From assembly GCA_016283295.1 (NCBI GenBank), contig JAEEMQ010000006.1:1-54789 (forward strand): DNA of 54,789 nt, in the 5' to 3' direction. This stretch comes from Alphaproteobacteria bacterium. Its GTDB lineage: Bacteria > Pseudomonadota > Alphaproteobacteria > RF32 > CAG-239. The translations under genes and the position numbers were made by a program. Each line of letters opens with the position of its first letter. Positions within the stretch are counted from its first letter, which is position 1. Shown in pieces: positions 17,675 through 29,128 of this stretch. The notes under the pieces are model-generated. The model searched no databases. It saw only the letters and a list, made by a program, of their open reading frames with translations, and was not told the origin of the DNA.

Positions 17675-19770
17675 TTTGCCTCAAACACCGCGTCAATATC
17701 GGCTTCGTCGTTAATATCCGTTTCATCGCCGATATCTGCCTCATCCCCGATATCGGATTCATTATCGACGGCATCGCCCGTATTTTCGTCCTTATCTTCC
17801 CTTTCTTTCGGGGTCTCGCTAACCTCGATATCCGAAATACCGTAGTCTTCGGCGGCAGAAACAGCCGGTTCCGCAGCAACTTCTTCATAGTGAGTTTCCA
17901 TAATGATATTTTCGGCCGGCTTATCGGCATTATGTTGTTTCCAGGTGTTGAACCAAGCGTTATACACGTCCGTTTTATCAACGTTGATATTGCGATTATA
18001 TAAGTTCAACTGCTGATTTACGGTATCTACCATCTTCTGGTGATAATCGGTCAAATCGTTTTCGCACTTTCTGTCCGGATACAGATATTCGGTAAGAATT
18101 TGGTTGGTGGTGCAAAAACGGTCATCGGTTGCATATTTATCTGCCTTATCGTCGTAGATAGCCATATTAACAATGCGGTTATTGAGAATTTGCTCCACCG
18201 ATACGTCGCTGTTGCCGGTAGAAAAGTCATTTACGCCGGAAGTGCCTTGAATAATGATTGAGGTATTATTCAATAGCCCGTTTTCACGCATACCGTCCAT
18301 AAACTCGCCCATTTTGCCGAACAAACAACGCATTTGTGCCAGATAGGCGTTTTGCCGTTCGTCTTTATAGTTTTTCCATATCCACGGCAGATTTACCATG
18401 GTAACCCACTCGTTTTGCGGCTTAATTTCGCAATATTCGTTATAGATATACATATCCGACGGCAGATCGATAAACACAAAGTAGGCCTGTTTACCCGTAT
18501 CCTGTTTAATGTTATCCAATAAAATATCAAAGGTTTTATCGGCATTAACCACATACAGGTTGTTGAAGTTCGTACCGACCATCGGCACATCTTCTATATC
18601 CATCACTGCGCCCAAAATATTGTAGATAAACGAAGCATCGTTAAACAGCCCCATACTGGTTATCCATTCAACTGCCAGAATTCCGGCGCGGGACATCACC
18701 GGCAACCGTGTGTTATACAGATTTATCGGCTTATTGATTTTTTCAACGCAGCGATCAACGTTGAGCTGATGTTCACGATGGCACATATCAAAATCACGAG
18801 ATTTATACGCGGAGATATTAAATAATCTTTGCTTGAATATATCATATAACTCATTGTTTTTAATAAATATATATTCATTTTTAAGATTATGGAAATTCCA
18901 ATATCTGTCCAGCAATTTGGTATTCAGACGATGATTGAAGCTAAGCTCGTTTGAAGTCGGATTAAAGCTGCGGATCATATTGGCAAAATAGTTATTTTCC
19001 GGAACATACGCCTTTGTAAACACCGTAAACTTATTCTTTTGATAAAACCCCTGCATTATATCCTGTGTATCGCGAGCGGCGTCAGTATCCATCATACTTA
19101 AATAAGCATAAGATTCAAAGTTAGGCATCATCAGATAAATAAATCTTTCCGCCGGAGCATCACTCTTTTGCTGGATATTATAGGTTTCTTCAAACTCTTT
19201 GTTTTCCGCCGTACCGGAATATGCGGCATATACATTGGCAAACATAACCGCAAATGCTATTACGTACAGCACCTTAAAAAACACCCGCTTCTGCTTGAAC
19301 ACAATAAAGGTCAGGCCGCCGAAAAGCAAGGCAATTACTATGGAAATCGGCACCAGACTTCCGCCTAAAGAAATACCCTGCCGATATAAGAAAAACTGGC
19401 TGAAAACAATGTATACGAACAGCGCGGAAACAACGGATGCCACCACATATTTGCCGTTTCTGCGGCTGTGGAACGGCACCACCAACAACACGGCAACGGC
19501 AAAAATACCGCCGAGAATAATCGCCACTTCGGCAATCGGTTTATAGTGCGAAGATACGATTTGTAAATCTCCCGAACCGGCAAACAGAATAAAGTCAATT
19601 GCCGTCAAAAAGAATACAAATAACGTCACCAGCAAGGTATCAAACCACTGCGGGTCGCGATTTATTTTCTTGATAAATTTGCCCTTACGCGAAAAAGCAC
19701 CGGCCACATCATGGTTCAGCGGCGATACGGCGTCGGACTGATCTACTCTGTTTGTACTGTTCATCCACAT
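17671..19770 (-). CDS. membrane protein with sulfatase/alkaline-phosphatase-like domain and acidic tail
   Basis: N-terminal TM helices, then FIYLMMPNFESYAYLSM...; C-terminal DESDIGDEADIGDETDINDEADID-type repeat. Confidence 0.6.
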   Translation of the reverse strand: MWMNSTNRVDQSDAVSPLNHDVAGAFSRKGKFIKKINRDPQWFDTLLVTLFVFFLTAIDFILFAGSGDLQIVSSHYKPIAEVAIILGGIFAVAVLLVVPFHSRRNGKYVVASVVSALFVYIVFSQFFLYRQGISLGGSLVPISIVIALLFGGLTFIVFKQKRVFFKVLYVIAFAVMFANVYAAYSGTAENKEFEETYNIQQKSDAPAERFIYLMMPNFESYAYLSMMDTDAARDTQDIMQGFYQKNKFTVFTKAYVPENNYFANMIRSFNPTSNELSFNHRLNTKLLDRYWNFHNLKNEYIFIKNNELYDIFKQRLFNISAYKSRDFDMCHREHQLNVDRCVEKINKPINLYNTRLPVMSRAGILAVEWITSMGLFNDASFIYNILGAVMDIEDVPMVGTNFNNLYVVNADKTFDILLDNIKQDTGKQAYFVFIDLPSDMYIYNEYCEIKPQNEWVTMVNLPWIWKNYKDERQNAYLAQMRCLFGKMGEFMDGMRENGLLNNTSIIIQGTSGVNDFSTGNSDVSVEQILNNRIVNMAIYDDKADKYATDDRFCTTNQILTEYLYPDRKCENDLTDYHQKMVDTVNQQLNLYNRNINVDKTDVYNAWFNTWKQHNADKPAENIIMETHYEEVAAEPAVSAAEDYGISDIEVSETPKEREDKDENTGDAVDNESDIGDEADIGDETDINDEADIDAVFEAN

Positions 19771-19771
19771 G

Positions 19772-21232
19772 TTATTTATCCAATTTTTCTCTGACTAATT
19801 TATTGACGATTCCAGGGTTAGCCTTGCCTTGCGACAACTTAATCACTTGGCCGACAAACCAGCCGGCTAAATTAGTTTTGCCGTTTTTGTAAGCGCTCAC
19901 ATTGTCCGGATTGGAGGCAATCACATCATCGATGATTTTTTCGATGGCGCCGGTATCCGTAACCTGCTTCAAGCCTTTTTCTTCCACTATTTTTTCCGGA
20001 TCCTCGCCGGTTTGAGCCATAATTTCAAACACATCTTTGGCGATTTTGCCGGAGATGACTTCTTTACTTATAAGCTCGACCAATTTACCCAAATTCTCGG
20101 CACTTACCGGGCTTTGCGCAATATCCAGACGCTTTTTGTTAAGCATGGCAAAGAAATCACTCATCATCCAGTTTGCCACTTTTTTGGCATCGTGACCGGT
20201 GGCGGCTTTTTCAAAAAACTCGGCATGTTCTTTGTTTTCGCACAAAACCGCGGCATCATAAGGGGTTAAGCCCATGGTTGTTATAAAGCGCTGCTTTTTG
20301 GCGTCCGGCAACTCAATCATTTCGGCTTTTATGCCTTCGATATATTCATCACTGAGCACCAGCGGCGGCAAATCCGGCTCCGGAAAATAGCGATAATCGT
20401 GAGCAAATTCTTTTTTGCGCATCAACTTACTCTGTCCGGTGGTCGGGTCAAACTGCCGGGTTTCCTGTTCGATTTTTCCGCCGTTCTCATATATTTCCAC
20501 ATGGCGCTTGGCCTCGTTTTCTATAGCCTGCATCACAAACTTGACGCTGTTGACGTTTTTCATCTCACTGCGCGGGCGCAACTCAGTCGAGCCGTACGGA
20601 CGCACCGAAACGTTGACGTCGCAACGCATCGAGCCCTCGTCCATATTGCCGTCACAAGTGCCGAGATAGCGTACAATCGAACGTAATTTACGTAAAAATG
20701 CCCCGGCTTCTTCCGGCGAACGGAAATCCGGCTTGGTGACGATTTCCATCAGGCCGACACCGGCACGGTTTAAATCGATATAACTCTTGGTCGGGTTTAA
20801 ATCGTGAATTGATTTGCCGGCATCCTGCTCGATATGCATACGCTCAATGCCGATTTTTTTGCTGCTGCCGTCACTCAAATCAACGGTGATTTCCCCTTCT
20901 CCCACAATCGGATAACGGAATTGCGTAATCTGATAATCGGTCGGCATATCGGCATAGAAATAGTTTTTGCGCGAAAATTCCGAATACTTATTTATTTTGG
21001 CATTTAAGCCCAAGCCGGTTTTAACCGCCTGACGCACACATTCTTTGTTGAGTGTCGGCAACATTCCCGGCATTCCCGCATCAACGAACGACACGTTAAC
21101 GTTCGGGTCGTCGCCGAATTCGGTAGAAGCACTACTGAAAATTTTGGATTTGGAAATAATCTGACAGTGAATTTCCAACCCGACGATGACTTCCCATTTT
21201 CCTTTGCTGGTTGTGATTATATATTCGGACAT
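19772..21232 (-). CDS. gatB: Asp-tRNA(Asn)/Glu-tRNA(Gln) amidotransferase subunit B
   Basis: [36 protein letters not shown]. Confidence 0.97.
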   Translation of the reverse strand: MSEYIITTSKGKWEVIVGLEIHCQIISKSKIFSSASTEFGDDPNVNVSFVDAGMPGMLPTLNKECVRQAVKTGLGLNAKINKYSEFSRKNYFYADMPTDYQITQFRYPIVGEGEITVDLSDGSSKKIGIERMHIEQDAGKSIHDLNPTKSYIDLNRAGVGLMEIVTKPDFRSPEEAGAFLRKLRSIVRYLGTCDGNMDEGSMRCDVNVSVRPYGSTELRPRSEMKNVNSVKFVMQAIENEAKRHVEIYENGGKIEQETRQFDPTTGQSKLMRKKEFAHDYRYFPEPDLPPLVLSDEYIEGIKAEMIELPDAKKQRFITTMGLTPYDAAVLCENKEHAEFFEKAATGHDAKKVANWMMSDFFAMLNKKRLDIAQSPVSAENLGKLVELISKEVISGKIAKDVFEIMAQTGEDPEKIVEEKGLKQVTDTGAIEKIIDDVIASNPDNVSAYKNGKTNLAGWFVGQVIKLSQGKANPGIVNKLVREKLDK

Positions 21233-21234
21233 CT

Positions 21235-22692
21235 CTATTTCCTTTCAAACTTTGCATCTGCTTCGAGTTTAGCCGCCACATTAAACAGCGTACCCTCGTC
21301 AAACGGTTTACCGATAAGCTGCATACCATACGGCAAGCCCTCGGCGGAAAGCCCGATCGGTAGGCTGAATGCCGGTAATCCGGCCAAATTCACCGAAACG
21401 GTAAATACATCGTTCAAATACATATTAATCGGATTTTGCAACATGCTTTCGTCGCCTATCGGGAAAGCCGTAATCGGCGAAGTCGGTGTCAGAATAACAT
21501 CACACTCTTTAAATGCGTTCATAAAGTCGTCATGTATCAGGCGGCGCATCTTCTGAGCCTTTAAGAAATAAGCGTCATAATAGCCGGCAGAAAGAACATA
21601 AGTGCCGATCATAATGCGACGTCTTACTTCGGCCCCAAAGCCCTGAGTGCGGGTATTGATGTATAAATCGTCCAAATGCTGCTGTCCCGGAGCGCGGAAA
21701 CCGTAGCGAATACCATCATAGCGGGCCAGATTGGACGACGCTTCCGCCGGTGCCAAAACATAATACGTGGCCAAAGCATACTTGGTATGCGGTAACGATA
21801 TTTCTTTGATTTTAGCACCGCGGGCCTTAAGATATTCGGCCGCTTTATCCCAATATGCGGCAACTTCCGGATTTAAGCCTTCCGGACGATATTCTTTCGG
21901 CATTCCGATAGTCAGGCCGGCGACATCTCCGTTCATAAAGCTCTCATAATCAGGTACCGGAACTTCGCACGAAGTCGAATCCTTGTCATCAAATCCGGCC
22001 ATACTCTTGAGCAAAATTGCACAATCGCGAACATCTTGCGCAATCGGTCCGGCTTGATCAAGAGATGATGCAAATGCCACAATGCCGTAACGGGAACAAC
22101 GGCCGTAAGTCGGTTTAATGCCGGTAATACCGCAAAATGCCGCCGGCTCTCTGATGGAGCCGCCGGTATCGGTACCGGTTGCCGCCGCACATAAGTGCGC
22201 TGCCACGGCTGCGGCCGAACCGCCGGAAGAACCGCCCGGAACCAGCGGTTTATCCTTGCTCCACGGGTTGATAACTGGTCCGAAATAGCTGGTTTCGTTA
22301 CTGCCGCCCATGGCAAATTCATCCAAATTCAATTTACCCAGAAATACCGCGCCGTCATTGAGCAGATTTTGCGTAACCGTCGACTCATACGGCGGTATGA
22401 AATTATCCAAAATATGCGAAGCCGCCGTGGTGCGAATATTTTTGGTGCAGAACAAATCTTTAATGCCGAGAGGTATACCTTCAAGCGCGCGGTTAGTGCC
22501 GGCGGCATAGCGTTTATCCGCCTCTTTGGCCTGTTCCATGGCTGTATCGGCACTTTCCGTGATATAGGCATTGTATTGCCGATTATCTTCCATTCGGCGC
22601 AGATACGCCTCGGTTAATTCTGTCGAGGTAAATTCATGTTTTTTCAGGGCATTCAGAGCTTCACTTACTGTTAATTCGGTAATATCGGTCAT
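21235..22692 (-). CDS. gatA: Asp-tRNA(Asn)/Glu-tRNA(Gln) amidotransferase subunit A
   Basis: [36 protein letters not shown] amidase signature. Confidence 0.97.
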   Translation of the reverse strand: MTDITELTVSEALNALKKHEFTSTELTEAYLRRMEDNRQYNAYITESADTAMEQAKEADKRYAAGTNRALEGIPLGIKDLFCTKNIRTTAASHILDNFIPPYESTVTQNLLNDGAVFLGKLNLDEFAMGGSNETSYFGPVINPWSKDKPLVPGGSSGGSAAAVAAHLCAAATGTDTGGSIREPAAFCGITGIKPTYGRCSRYGIVAFASSLDQAGPIAQDVRDCAILLKSMAGFDDKDSTSCEVPVPDYESFMNGDVAGLTIGMPKEYRPEGLNPEVAAYWDKAAEYLKARGAKIKEISLPHTKYALATYYVLAPAEASSNLARYDGIRYGFRAPGQQHLDDLYINTRTQGFGAEVRRRIMIGTYVLSAGYYDAYFLKAQKMRRLIHDDFMNAFKECDVILTPTSPITAFPIGDESMLQNPINMYLNDVFTVSVNLAGLPAFSLPIGLSAEGLPYGMQLIGKPFDEGTLFNVAAKLEADAKFERK

Positions 22693-22696
22693 CTTT

Positions 22697-22984
22697 TTAC
22701 TCCACTACTTTCGGCACGGCAAAATAGTCATATTCGGCGGCCGGGGCATTTTTCAACACCTCGTCTTTACAGTTACCGGAAGCAACCGTATCTTCGCGCA
22801 TTCTGAGCACCGTATCGTTGACCGATATCAGCGGCTCAACCTTATCGGTATCCACTTCGTTCAATTCTTCAATCCAGTTCAGAATTTTATTAAATTCCTC
22901 CTTGGTTGCCTCCACCTTTTCATCTTCCACTTTCAGACGGGATAAAAACGCAATTTGCTTCACCGTCAAATTATCTATTGCCAT
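22697..22984 (-). CDS. gatC: Asp-tRNA(Asn)/Glu-tRNA(Gln) amidotransferase subunit C
   Basis: Size, position and [17 protein letters not shown]...[18 protein letters not shown]. Confidence 0.94.
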   Translation of the reverse strand: MAIDNLTVKQIAFLSRLKVEDEKVEATKEEFNKILNWIEELNEVDTDKVEPLISVNDTVLRMREDTVASGNCKDEVLKNAPAAEYDYFAVPKVVE

Positions 22985-23002
22985 AATTCACACCTTTTTT
23001 GA

Positions 23003-24739
23003 TTAAATATTCAACATAAACGGTAACAATACAGTATCATATTGCAAACGTTTGAAAAGTTTTAAATAACGGATATCAACACCGCTTTGACTTAAAATAT
23101 CCGCCGTATCGACCTTGCTTTGCATTACCATATCGCGTACTTTTTCGCTAAAGCTTTTTTCACGCGGATAGGTAACGATTTTTATTCTGGCATTCGGCGC
23201 AATACCAGCTTTATCTTTGGCCTCACCGATTGCCATACTGTAACCGCCGAGTTTATCAACCAACCCCAATTCGAGTGCTTCGCTGCCGGTCCAAACCCGT
23301 CCGCGCGCCACTTTATTGATATTTTGGGTCAGTCGGCGATTTTCCGTAACTTTGGCCGTAAAGTCTTGATAAACCTCGTCGAGAGATTGGTTGAAAATGC
23401 GTTTTTCGTCGGCGCTGAAAGGTCGGTTTACGCTCAAAATTCCGGCATTTTTACCGATATTTATTTCGCTCCAGTTCAAGCCGATTTTATTCCACAATTC
23501 CTGTAATACGAACTTTCCGCCCAAAACGCCGATGGAACCGGTTATGGTGGTCGGTTCCGCCATAATTACGTCGCCGGCCAGAGAAACAAAATAGCCGCCC
23601 GATGCCGCATAGCCGGACTGCGAAACGATTATCGGTATTTTCTTCTTATTTTTCAAAAACTTCAACGCATAATAGATTTCGTCGGCCGCATTATAACTGC
23701 CGCCCGGGCTGTCAATTCGTACCACCAGAGCTTTTAAGTTATCGAGTTCTTCGATTTCCGCCAAATCTTCCGCCACGCTCTGACTGCCGATAACCGCCTG
23801 CCCGTCAAAATCGGTGGTGCTCTTGCCGCTGTTGATGAGACCGGTTAAATTCAACACGGCGATTGTCGGCAATTCGCCCTCATTCGGCTGTATCTGCGAC
23901 GCATAATCTTCAACGGCGACAAATTCTTTTGCCCCGTCTTTTTTCATCAGCTCTTCCAAATCCGGCAAATACATAATCTCGTCAATCATATTATATTCTT
24001 TGCCTTTTTCCGCGCTGAGCGGCGCTGCGGCGATAATGGTGTCGATATCCGCCGTCAGCTGACGATTGGTGACGATATCTTTTTTCAAATCATTCATCAG
24101 GCTGTTGCCGAGGCGCGTCATTTCCGCCGTATAAGCCGCCGAAATATGCTCGTCGGTAAACGACATCATGGCCGTCTTATATTCATAACGCGTATAAAAT
24201 TCGGGATAAACCCCCAATTTATCCAAAATCGAGCGGGCAAACGGTAACTCAATACCGATACCGGTCAAACCGATGGTGGTATGCGGTTGCATATAGATTT
24301 TATCAAAGAAAGTGGCCAGATAATATTCGCGGTTACCCTGCCCCAACGGCCCGAAACCCTGCGAAAACACATAAGCCTTTTTCCCGCTTTTGCGAAAAGT
24401 GGTAATCGCCCGCGCCACATCTTGTATTTGTGCCAGTTTTAAATCGGAAATATCCAATCGGGCGATAATCCCGTCAATCCGCTTATCGGTTGCCGCCACT
24501 TCGATTGACTTGAGCAAATCGGCAAAACGCATACTTTCCCGCCCGATAAGTTCATCCAAAATATTATCGGTCGCCTGTTCGCCGAAATTGTGGCTGAAGT
24601 CAACGGTAATAACCGAATGTGCCTGAATTTGAACGGCACTGCCGTACATACCGAATGCCGTACATATCACGATACATATCAACATAATCGCACCCAACGC
24701 GGTGCAGGTTGCTTTGATTAACTTGCCGATGGTTTTCAT
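23003..24739 (-). CDS. sppA: signal peptide peptidase SppA, 67K type
   Basis: VVRIDSPGGSYNAADEIY, SGYAASGGYFVSLAGD, TITGSIGVLGGKF. Confidence 0.93.
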   Translation of the reverse strand: MKTIGKLIKATCTALGAIMLICIVICTAFGMYGSAVQIQAHSVITVDFSHNFGEQATDNILDELIGRESMRFADLLKSIEVAATDKRIDGIIARLDISDLKLAQIQDVARAITTFRKSGKKAYVFSQGFGPLGQGNREYYLATFFDKIYMQPHTTIGLTGIGIELPFARSILDKLGVYPEFYTRYEYKTAMMSFTDEHISAAYTAEMTRLGNSLMNDLKKDIVTNRQLTADIDTIIAAAPLSAEKGKEYNMIDEIMYLPDLEELMKKDGAKEFVAVEDYASQIQPNEGELPTIAVLNLTGLINSGKSTTDFDGQAVIGSQSVAEDLAEIEELDNLKALVVRIDSPGGSYNAADEIYYALKFLKNKKKIPIIVSQSGYAASGGYFVSLAGDVIMAEPTTITGSIGVLGGKFVLQELWNKIGLNWSEINIGKNAGILSVNRPFSADEKRIFNQSLDEVYQDFTAKVTENRRLTQNINKVARGRVWTGSEALELGLVDKLGGYSMAIGEAKDKAGIAPNARIKIVTYPREKSFSEKVRDMVMQSKVDTADILSQSGVDIRYLKLFKRLQYDTVLLPFMLNI

Positions 24740-25512
24740 TGTTTTGCCTCTTGCCTAATTTGTTCCAACATTTTGGCCGCATGCGGATATTTGGCTGCTG
24801 CTTCCGCATTTAATTGAGCACATTTATCCTCTATAACGGATTGTAATTCCTTCATAAATTCTTCTTTGGTTTTGCCCTCCGCGCTGATGGCCGGCAAAAA
24901 TTCAAACACCGCCGTACCCGGATAGCGCAAAAACGAGTTCTTTGCCCAGAACAAACCGGTGTTTAAGGCAACCGGAACAACCGGCAGATTTATGTTTTCG
25001 GCCAAGAAATAAATTCCGGATTTATAACCTTTGGTAGTTCCCGGCAAACAACGGGTTCCTTCCGGAAAAATAACCACCGGCCGGCCGGTATCCGTTTGCT
25101 TTTTAACCGATCTGACCATATTTTTCATAGCCGAGGCGCCGCCTTTGCGGTCAACCGGTATCATCCCGTAGAAATACTGTGTCCAGCCGAAAAACGGCAT
25201 ATAAACCAGCTCTTTTTTCAAAATATAAGTGATAGTCGGCACAAATTGCGTAAAAGAATAAGTTTCCAGCGCCGATTCATGCTTGCAGGCATAAATTGCG
25301 TGTTGTTTTTTAATGTTTTCTTTACCACGTATTTCAAACTTTATGCCGCCGAAAAAATGTATCCAAAACAAAGCGACCGGCATAATGATGTTATCCCAAA
25401 AATAAATGGTCACTTTACGCGGGAAAAACGCCAAAATCAGCTGAATCGTGCACCCTACCATCAAGGTACCGAAAAAGAGAATATTGGTTAAAAAAGACCG
25501 AATATACAGCAT
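24736..25512 (-). CDS. plsC: 1-acylglycerol-3-phosphate acyltransferase (PlsC-like)
   Basis: KHESALET (HX4D-like block), VDRKGGASAMKNM, VIFPEGTR; start corrected to 25512. Confidence 0.9.
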   Translation of the reverse strand: MLYIRSFLTNILFFGTLMVGCTIQLILAFFPRKVTIYFWDNIIMPVALFWIHFFGGIKFEIRGKENIKKQHAIYACKHESALETYSFTQFVPTITYILKKELVYMPFFGWTQYFYGMIPVDRKGGASAMKNMVRSVKKQTDTGRPVVIFPEGTRCLPGTTKGYKSGIYFLAENINLPVVPVALNTGLFWAKNSFLRYPGTAVFEFLPAISAEGKTKEEFMKELQSVIEDKCAQLNAEAAAKYPHAAKMLEQIRQEAKQ

Positions 25513-25522
25513 AAAACTTCTC

Positions 25523-26107
25523 CTAAAACAAATTACGCAACCAGGCAGCCAGGAATTTATTGTATTCTTCTGCCATAAACTTAAACGTTCCCCACGACAT
25601 ATACCACCTTTTGGCGATGCTGTCGGAATATACCGGATGCGGCAGAATCTCCAGCGGCAAATCCAGTGCATTCAACTCCACCATACTGCGCGGCAAATGA
25701 TAATTGGAAGTAACCAGCCGCACGGAAGTAATGTTATTATTTTCAATCCACTCCTTAATTTCCAAAGCGTTGCCGATGGTATCGTGAGCCTTATATCCCA
25801 GTTCCACCTTGTCCGGACTGTCGATGTGCACTCCGGCCTTGTTCTCGATATCTTTGATTGATACTTTTTCGGATACGCCCGAGATAAACAGCTTTTCGGC
25901 CAGATTATCGTTCAACAGACGGATGGATTCCGCTATGCGATTACGGCCGCCGGTCAAAACCACAACCGCGTCGGTTTTGCAATATTTGTCGGCCGCATAT
26001 TTGTTAATGGCATTGTCAAAAAGCAAAAAACCCGCCGCCCACGCCATAAATAATACAAATATAATGGCGACAAGCAGGTATATTCTTTTTGAGTTTATCA
26101 TTAACAC
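25523..26107 (-). CDS. YdcF/SanA-like DUF218 protein
   Basis: AVVVLTGGRNRIAESIRLL, LFISGV, RLVTSNYHLPRSMVEL. Confidence 0.88.
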   Translation of the reverse strand: MLMINSKRIYLLVAIIFVLFMAWAAGFLLFDNAINKYAADKYCKTDAVVVLTGGRNRIAESIRLLNDNLAEKLFISGVSEKVSIKDIENKAGVHIDSPDKVELGYKAHDTIGNALEIKEWIENNNITSVRLVTSNYHLPRSMVELNALDLPLEILPHPVYSDSIAKRWYMSWGTFKFMAEEYNKFLAAWLRNLF

Positions 26108-27009
26108 ATTTTCTCCAACGATTTACGTACCGTATAATAAGCGGTTATTTTTGCAAAAAACAGCGAAAACACCGGGGTGAACATCATTAATATCCAATGA
26201 AGCTGGGTCAAACCGGCGCCGTTTAACAATCCGCTGCCGGCGGAAATGGCATATTTTGATATCAAAATAATCGTCGGCACGGCGATCATCAGACCGATAA
26301 CCCCGGAAAAGAAACCGATTTTGGCATAACTGCGGGCATATTGTCTGGCCACATAATCATCCTGCGCCCCGATAATATGCAGAATTTCTATCGAATTCAT
26401 ATTAATCCCCAAACTGGCGCGGGTGGAATAATAAATCGAAAAGGCACAAATTACCACCACCATCGTCAACACCGCCAAAGCCAACGAATTGAGCGAGTTG
26501 GCAAACTTCAGCAGACGATTAAGCCACAAACGGTGATTATCAATCGAAGCATTCGGGGTTATCTTATACAGATTGCGGGTAATCTCGTCATAATTTATTT
26601 CCGCATCATCTTCCAGCTGAATATCCATCAGTTGCGGAATCGGCAGCGACGAAATATCAACTTTGTTACCGAGCCACGGTGTCATCAGTTTTTCAATACT
26701 TTGCGCATCCAAAACATTTACGCTCTTAACCCCCGAAACATTTTCCATATATTGCAAAACTTTATTGACTTCGGCCTGAGTTTTCTCGTTATCTATCTTT
26801 TTATCGTCGTCTTCAACCGGCAACACCTGCACCGTTATCGAACCGGTAATGTCTTTTTCCCAGTTGGTAACCATGGAATGAATAGCCATAACCATCGCCA
26901 GCACCACCACAAACAAATACATATAAATCGACGACAACACATACATAAACAAGGATGTATCTTCGTCTTCGACCGTTATTTCGTTTTTACGCATCAATTC
27001 TCTGTACAT
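26101..27009 (-). CDS. ftsX: cell division protein FtsX
   Basis: TM topology and position after ftsE; SIEILHIIGAQDDYVARQYARSYAKIGFFSGVIG. Confidence 0.9.
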   Translation of the reverse strand: MYRELMRKNEITVEDEDTSLFMYVLSSIYMYLFVVVLAMVMAIHSMVTNWEKDITGSITVQVLPVEDDDKKIDNEKTQAEVNKVLQYMENVSGVKSVNVLDAQSIEKLMTPWLGNKVDISSLPIPQLMDIQLEDDAEINYDEITRNLYKITPNASIDNHRLWLNRLLKFANSLNSLALAVLTMVVVICAFSIYYSTRASLGINMNSIEILHIIGAQDDYVARQYARSYAKIGFFSGVIGLMIAVPTIILISKYAISAGSGLLNGAGLTQLHWILMMFTPVFSLFFAKITAYYTVRKSLEKMC

Positions 27010-27020
27010 GGCTTTCTCCG

Positions 27021-27725
27021 TTATACACGCTGCAACGCCGGATATAATTTGGCGGTACCGTTGGATAAATCGATTCTCTGATAGTTATAAGTTGAAGTCA
27101 GCTGCTCGTTGTGGGTAGCAAGCACGATAGTGGTCCCTACTTTATTGAGTTCGACCAACAAGCGCATAAGTTTCTCGGCAATTTCGGAGTCTACGCTGCC
27201 GGTCGGCTCGTCGGCAAACAAAATGTCCGGACGGTTAATCACGGCTCTGGCAATAGCCACACGTTGCTTTTCACCGCCGGATAAGGTACTGCATTGTTTA
27301 TATACGCTTTTATGCAGTTCAATCCATTTCAACAGCTCGGTAACGCGCTTATTGATTTCTTTTTCGTTCATTCCGCGTACCCGCAGCGGCAACGCAATAT
27401 TATCATAAACCGTCAGATGGTCCAACAGACGGAAATCTTGGAACACAACCCCCATTTTTTGCCGCATTAAGGCCAAACTGTTGCGATTGGAGAAATTAAT
27501 ATTGTTGCCGAATACGTTTAAAACACCTTTACTCGGCCGTTTGGTTAAATAAAGCATACTTAAAAGAGTGGTTTTGCCGGCGCCGCTCTTTCCCGTAACA
27601 AAGCTGAAAGAACCCGGCATCAGCGACAGGTGGATATTGCTCAAAACATCCTCGCCGTCATAACCTACCGAAACATTTTGCATGTCTATAATCGGTTGCA
27701 ATATATTTGTTGTATTATCCGTCAT
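27021..27725 (-). CDS. ftsE: cell division ATP-binding protein FtsE
   Basis: GKSGAGKTTLLSML, LSGGEKQRVAIARAVINRPDILFADEPTG; start corrected to 27725. Confidence 0.93.
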   Translation of the reverse strand: MTDNTTNILQPIIDMQNVSVGYDGEDVLSNIHLSLMPGSFSFVTGKSGAGKTTLLSMLYLTKRPSKGVLNVFGNNINFSNRNSLALMRQKMGVVFQDFRLLDHLTVYDNIALPLRVRGMNEKEINKRVTELLKWIELHKSVYKQCSTLSGGEKQRVAIARAVINRPDILFADEPTGSVDSEIAEKLMRLLVELNKVGTTIVLATHNEQLTSTYNYQRIDLSNGTAKLYPALQRV

Positions 27726-27842
27726 AATTTCTCCTCCCAACAGACGATAGACGGATAATACTACAATAATCTATTTAATAAAATATTTTTTTTAATTGCT
27801 TATCAATATTTTTGGAATATAGTGTAAAAAAAAGAGGTTAAT

Positions 27843-28640
27843 ATGTTAATAAGTTGTCCCGAATGCCGAGCGGTGTATAATATTTCGGCAGATTACATAC
27901 CGGAAAGCGGTAAAAAATTCAAATGTGCGGAGTGCGGTTATATCTGGATGGTTTATCCGAGCGATGATACTTTGGTTGAACCGGAAACCGAAACCGCGCC
28001 GGAGCAAACCGAAGTTACGGCGTCTCCCGAAGAACTGAACACGGTTGAAGATGAAGTTACCGCCGCTCCCGATGTCAGCGACGATATTGATGTTATGTTC
28101 AAACGTCTGTCGCACAATACCAAAAATCTTTTTTCATCGGGCGATACCGTTGAAGATATGGGCTTATTGCAAAAAATCCACCATTACACGTTGAATAACT
28201 TTTCGGTTTATATGCTGACGGCTTTTCTGCTGCTTACGTCGATTATACTCGGTGCAAGACTGATCTGGGATTATCGCTACGATGTGGTAGCCAAAGTGCC
28301 GATGATGGAACAGCTGTATACCCGTTTGGGCACGGAAAGCATTTATCGCGGTAAGGATTTGACGATTGAAGACGTGCTGATTAAAAACATCAAACAAAAC
28401 GGAAAGCCTTATTTGGAAGTCAGCGGCAGACTATATAACGCGGGCAAGAGTACCGTATTTGTTTTGCCGGTCAAGGCTTCGGTTATTGCCGCCGACAACT
28501 CGGTAGAAGACGAGATAACGGAGATTCTTTCCGAACATAAATTGGAGCCGCAATTCGGCGCTTTGTTCAGAATTTTGCTCGACCCGCCATCGGCAAACGC
28601 ACGGAAAATCAGAATTACACTGGATGATATAAACAGATAA
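27843..28640 (+). CDS. MJ0042-type zinc-ribbon protein with DUF3426 domain
   Basis: CPECRAVYNISADYIPESGKKFKCAECGYIW; TM; DUF3426-like C-terminus. Confidence 0.87.
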   Translation: MLISCPECRAVYNISADYIPESGKKFKCAECGYIWMVYPSDDTLVEPETETAPEQTEVTASPEELNTVEDEVTAAPDVSDDIDVMFKRLSHNTKNLFSSGDTVEDMGLLQKIHHYTLNNFSVYMLTAFLLLTSIILGARLIWDYRYDVVAKVPMMEQLYTRLGTESIYRGKDLTIEDVLIKNIKQNGKPYLEVSGRLYNAGKSTVFVLPVKASVIAADNSVEDEITEILSEHKLEPQFGALFRILLDPPSANARKIRITLDDINR

Positions 28641-28657
28641 AATTGAAAGGATAAAAA

Positions 28658-29110
28658 ATGTTAAGAGATGATTTGCAAAACAGTTTAAAAGAAGCAATGA
28701 AAAGTCGCGACACCCAAACCGTTAACGCGGTGCGGTTGATTATTGCCGGTCAAAAGGAAAAAGACGTGGAAGCACGCGGCAAGGGGCAGGAAAAGGCATC
28801 GGACGAGGTATTGCTCGCCATGATGCAGTCCATGATTAAACAACGCAAAGAATCGATTAAAATTTATCAGGACGGCAACCGTCCGGATTTAGCCGAGAAA
28901 GAGCAATCGGAAATTGACGTGATTAACCGCTTTTTGCCGAAGCAGCTTTCGGCCGAAGAAGCGGAAGCCGCCATCAAAGCGATTATTGCCGAGGTCGGTG
29001 CCGCCTCGATTAAGGATATGGGCAAAGTTATGGGAGCTCTCAAAAACAAATTTGCCGGACAAATGGATTTCGGTGCCGCTTCCGGTATTATTAAACAGCT
29101 TCTGTCTTAG
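28658..29110 (+). CDS. yqeY: GatB/YqeY domain protein
   Basis: LKEAMKSRDTQTVNAVRLI, MIKQRKESIKIYQDGNRPDLAEKEQSEIDVINRFLPKQLS. Confidence 0.94.
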   Translation: MLRDDLQNSLKEAMKSRDTQTVNAVRLIIAGQKEKDVEARGKGQEKASDEVLLAMMQSMIKQRKESIKIYQDGNRPDLAEKEQSEIDVINRFLPKQLSAEEAEAAIKAIIAEVGAASIKDMGKVMGALKNKFAGQMDFGAASGIIKQLLS

Positions 29111-29128
29111 GAAACGGCGTTTAATCTG

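Noticed and set aside
26341-27081. 246-aa plus-strand ORF opposite ftsX
   Set aside because: His/Ile/Asn-rich antisense translation; ftsX on the other strand is well supported.
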